Source of the DNA: Campylobacterota bacterium
GTDB lineage: Bacteria; Campylobacterota; Campylobacteria; Campylobacterales; Sulfurovaceae
NCBI GenBank assembly: GCA_011372825.1
Contig: DSAK01000168.1
Location: 1-7,399 of the forward strand
Length of the DNA stretch: 7,399 bases
Direction of reading: 5' to 3'
Below are positions 6,008-7,399 of the stretch, one piece after another. The notes beneath the pieces are model-generated. The model did not search any database. It saw only the letters and a program-made list of their open reading frames with translations, and had not been told where the DNA came from. The translations under genes were made by a program, and so were the position numbers. Within the stretch, counting starts at the first letter, position 1. Every line of letters begins with the position of its first letter.

Positions 6008-7039
6008 ATGGTGTTTTTCAAGCGTCCTACAATTAGTGAATATATCCTTGCGCGACTTGTGACTGTTTTGGTTTTACTTGTGGTGATTTTTGGTCTATTT
6101 TTGATTTTATCGTTTGGCTTTCAAAAGATTGTTATTTTGACTATCATAGCGACGATTGTTGCTCTTGGGATTTTTGTCGTTATTGTCTATAGGGGTGCAA
6201 AAAAGATAGAAAGAGAGCTTAGTACAATTAATCTTTATTTAGCTAATATAGAAGAGATAGATAGTGTTGATTATGAGACAAATTTTTTTGCCAAAGAGTT
6301 TGAACAAATCAATCAAAATCTCATTAAAGTACTTAAAAAAGCAAAAAAAAGAGAAGAGATAAAACAAAGATACAACGCTAAGCTTAAGCTGAAAAATAGT
6401 CAAAGAAGCGATATGATTTCCGCTCTTGCTCATGAATTTCGCAACCCCATTGCTGCTATTATGGGGTATGCACAAACCCTCATTGAAGATCACGAGATAC
6501 CCCCTAAGTTACAAGAGAAATTTTTGACAAAGATATACAATAATGGCCAAACCATTGAGTCGCTTCTAGCACGACTTATTTTGTGGAATAAATTTGAGAG
6601 CAAAGAGGCACAACTTCATCTTAGTAGTGTGGATTTATACGCTTTAGCACAAGGGGTCATAACATCTCTCAAGGAGAAATACAAAGAGCGAGAAATAATC
6701 CTTGAGGGAGAAGAGACTATAGCCTCTATTGACCGCACGCTTATGGAGATAGTTTTGAAAAATCTCATAGAAAATGGACTGAAGTACTCAAAAGATGAAG
6801 TGCGTGTTAAGATAGGCAAAAGTGGGATATTTATCGAAGATAAAGGAGTTGGAATACCACAAGAGCATATCGATAAGGTGACAAAAAAGTTTTATCGTTC
6901 CCGCGAACACAGTTGGGATAATTCGATGGGGCTTGGGCTCTCTATAGTGAAAACTATCTTAGCTATGCACAATACACAGCTTCATATCCAAAGTGTTCCC
7001 AATGAGGGCTCTGTGTTCTCTTTTGTCCTTCCATTGTAA
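6008..7039 (+). CDS. Two-component sensor histidine kinase
   Basis: Inner-membrane histidine kinase of 343 residues. Two transmembrane helices (about 13-36 and 42-61) are separated by only a few residues, so there is almost no periplasmic sensor domain. A charged, probably coiled-coil linker follows (64-130). The HisKA domain has the phosphoacceptor His142 in ALAHEFRNPIAAIMGY. The ATPase domain shows the N box KNLIENGLKYS (Asn252, Asn256), G1 DKGVGIP (278-284), the F box KKFYRSRE (293-300) and G2 GLGLSIVK (308-315). The ending SVPNEGSVFSFVLPL is typical. ATG at 6008 has AGGAG at 6001-6005, on top of the rebuilt stop of the thioredoxin-like gene. No response regulator lies in the window, so its partner and signal are unknown. 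It resembles PhoR-type kinases in domain order, but I would not assign that name. Confidence 0.92.
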   Translation: MVFFKRPTISEYILARLVTVLVLLVVIFGLFLILSFGFQKIVILTIIATIVALGIFVVIVYRGAKKIERELSTINLYLANIEEIDSVDYETNFFAKEFEQINQNLIKVLKKAKKREEIKQRYNAKLKLKNSQRSDMISALAHEFRNPIAAIMGYAQTLIEDHEIPPKLQEKFLTKIYNNGQTIESLLARLILWNKFESKEAQLHLSSVDLYALAQGVITSLKEKYKEREIILEGEETIASIDRTLMEIVLKNLIENGLKYSKDEVRVKIGKSGIFIEDKGVGIPQEHIDKVTKKFYRSREHSWDNSMGLGLSIVKTILAMHNTQLHIQSVPNEGSVFSFVLPL

Positions 7040-7187
7040 AAAAGATAGCTTAGGGCTATTGCAGTTTTATTGATACTACCTCTCATATATTTCGTAAAAT
7101 ATGTTCGAATAAGGTCATGAAGTTTGCCGCAAGAATAAATAATATGAAGCAACTACTTAGTGCTTTGGCGAACATATCGAAGAGAAG

Positions 7188-7310
7188 ATGACAAATTATG
7201 AAGAGTTACAAGAGAGATTCCCTGCTACAGCTTTTGTTTTTGAAAAAAAGATAAAACAGGCTCAAAAGACACTAGATTTCTTCCCACAAATACTCAAAGA
7301 GTATTTTTAG
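7188..7310 (+). CDS. Short unrecognised ORF, perhaps the 3' part of a frameshifted small gene
   Basis: A 40-codon frame running from MTNYEELQERF to LKEYF, mostly charged and helical in look, with no domain I recognise. Codon choice resembles the neighbouring genes, and the TAG stop overlaps the pgpA stop on the other strand by two bases, as is common for real convergent genes. The start is doubtful: only a weak AGAGAAG precedes it. Upstream the same frame stays open to 7161 and reads CFGEHIEEK. A second frame from ATG 7117 (MKFAARINNMKQLLSA) would join it if one T were added to the TTT at 7164-7166, giving about 64 residues. Either a real small gene with an indel, or chance. Bases 7040-7116 hold nothing convincing. 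Confidence 0.35.
   Translation: MTNYEELQERFPATAFVFEKKIKQAQKTLDFFPQILKEYF
7288..7306. terminator. Hairpin at the convergent gene junction, possible bidirectional terminator
   Basis: A perfect 8-base-pair inverted repeat, AAATACTC (7288-7295) and GAGTATTT (7299-7306), with a three-base AAA loop. On the plus strand the 3' arm and following bases give TTTTT, a short U tract. On the minus strand the hairpin begins directly after the pgpA stop codon. The stem is AT-rich and only moderately stable, so termination is inferred. Confidence 0.4.
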
Positions 7311-7399
7311 GCTCCAAAAAAGAGCTTATCGACTCCTGTGAGTATCACTCCAGTTAGGAGTCCACCAGCTAATCCAGCAAGAATATCATCCCCCATTAC
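7307..7399 (-). CDS. pgpA: Phosphatidylglycerophosphatase A, C-terminal 30 residues; 5' part outside the window
   Basis: PgpA removes the phosphate from phosphatidylglycerol phosphate in the inner membrane, the last step of phosphatidylglycerol synthesis. Only the C-terminal end is present: VMGDDILAGLAGGLLTG, then a hydrophobic stretch and LFFGA before TAA (7309-7307). The DD-x-LAG element followed by a last membrane helix is characteristic of the PgpA family C-terminus. It converges on the rightward run, and its stop overlaps the stop of the short plus-strand frame. The identification rests on a short stretch, but the match to the family pattern is good. Confidence 0.75.
   Translation of the reverse strand, partial: VMGDDILAGLAGGLLTGVILTGVDKLFFGA

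Noticed and set aside
7045..7059. Small inverted repeat ATAGC-TTAGG-GCTAT just after the kinase stop, considered as a terminator.
   Set aside because: The stem is only 5 bp and the T run begins several bases later, so it is too weak to call.
7054..7120. Hydrophobic stretch in the third plus frame (LLILPLIYFVKYVRIRS), considered as a tiny membrane protein or the start of the following ORF.
   Set aside because: There is no credible start codon or ribosome binding site, and it ends at TGA after about 20 residues; joining it to the next frame needs another unsupported shift.

Overview
The window looks like chromosome from a member of the Campylobacterota (epsilonproteobacteria), most likely a free-living sulfur-oxidising relative of Sulfurimonas or Sulfuricurvum. 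The base composition is AT-rich. The minus-strand order gatC, pilT, cvpA, fur, lysS extends the gatC-cvpA-fur-lysS order known from Campylobacter. The ferredoxin-thioredoxin reductase and rhodanese genes suit an anaerobic or microaerobic autotroph with a ferredoxin-rich metabolism. The lineage rests on gene order and protein resemblance, not on a database search.

Bases 1-3689 (minus strand) form one leftward run: gatC, pilT, cvpA, fur and the first 405 codons of lysS. gatC and lysS start with TTG. cvpA and fur overlap by ATGA, and the fur stop codon lies inside the lysS ribosome binding site. A TATAAT box lies upstream of gatC and a second one upstream of cvpA, so fur and lysS may be read from two promoters. 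The genes serve tRNA charging and transamidation, iron regulation, a membrane protein of the CvpA family and a PilT-type ATPase.

Bases 3690-3786 are an AT-rich divergent promoter region.

Bases 3787-7039 (plus strand) form a tightly packed rightward run: a ferredoxin-thioredoxin reductase catalytic-type protein, a single-domain rhodanese, dapE, an exported thioredoxin-like gene that is broken, and a two-transmembrane histidine kinase. Three of the five share a thiol/sulfur chemistry theme (FTR-like, rhodanese, thioredoxin-like). dapE belongs to lysine and peptidoglycan precursor synthesis.

The main unusual item is the thioredoxin-like gene at 5611-6002. A TAG codon stops its first frame, the CXXC redox motif lies in a second frame, and its natural C-terminus lies in a third. 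Undoing three small indels rebuilds a complete exported thioredoxin-fold protein whose stop abuts the kinase ribosome binding site. The rebuilt protein also lacks the expected cis-proline.

Bases 7040-7399 hold a short unrecognised plus-strand reading frame, possibly itself frameshifted. Its stop overlaps the stop of a minus-strand pgpA gene, of which only the C-terminal end is present. A hairpin covers this convergent junction. I see no RNA gene, CRISPR array, insertion sequence or phage gene. Apart from the FTR-like protein and the broken gene, the region is ordinary housekeeping chromosome.
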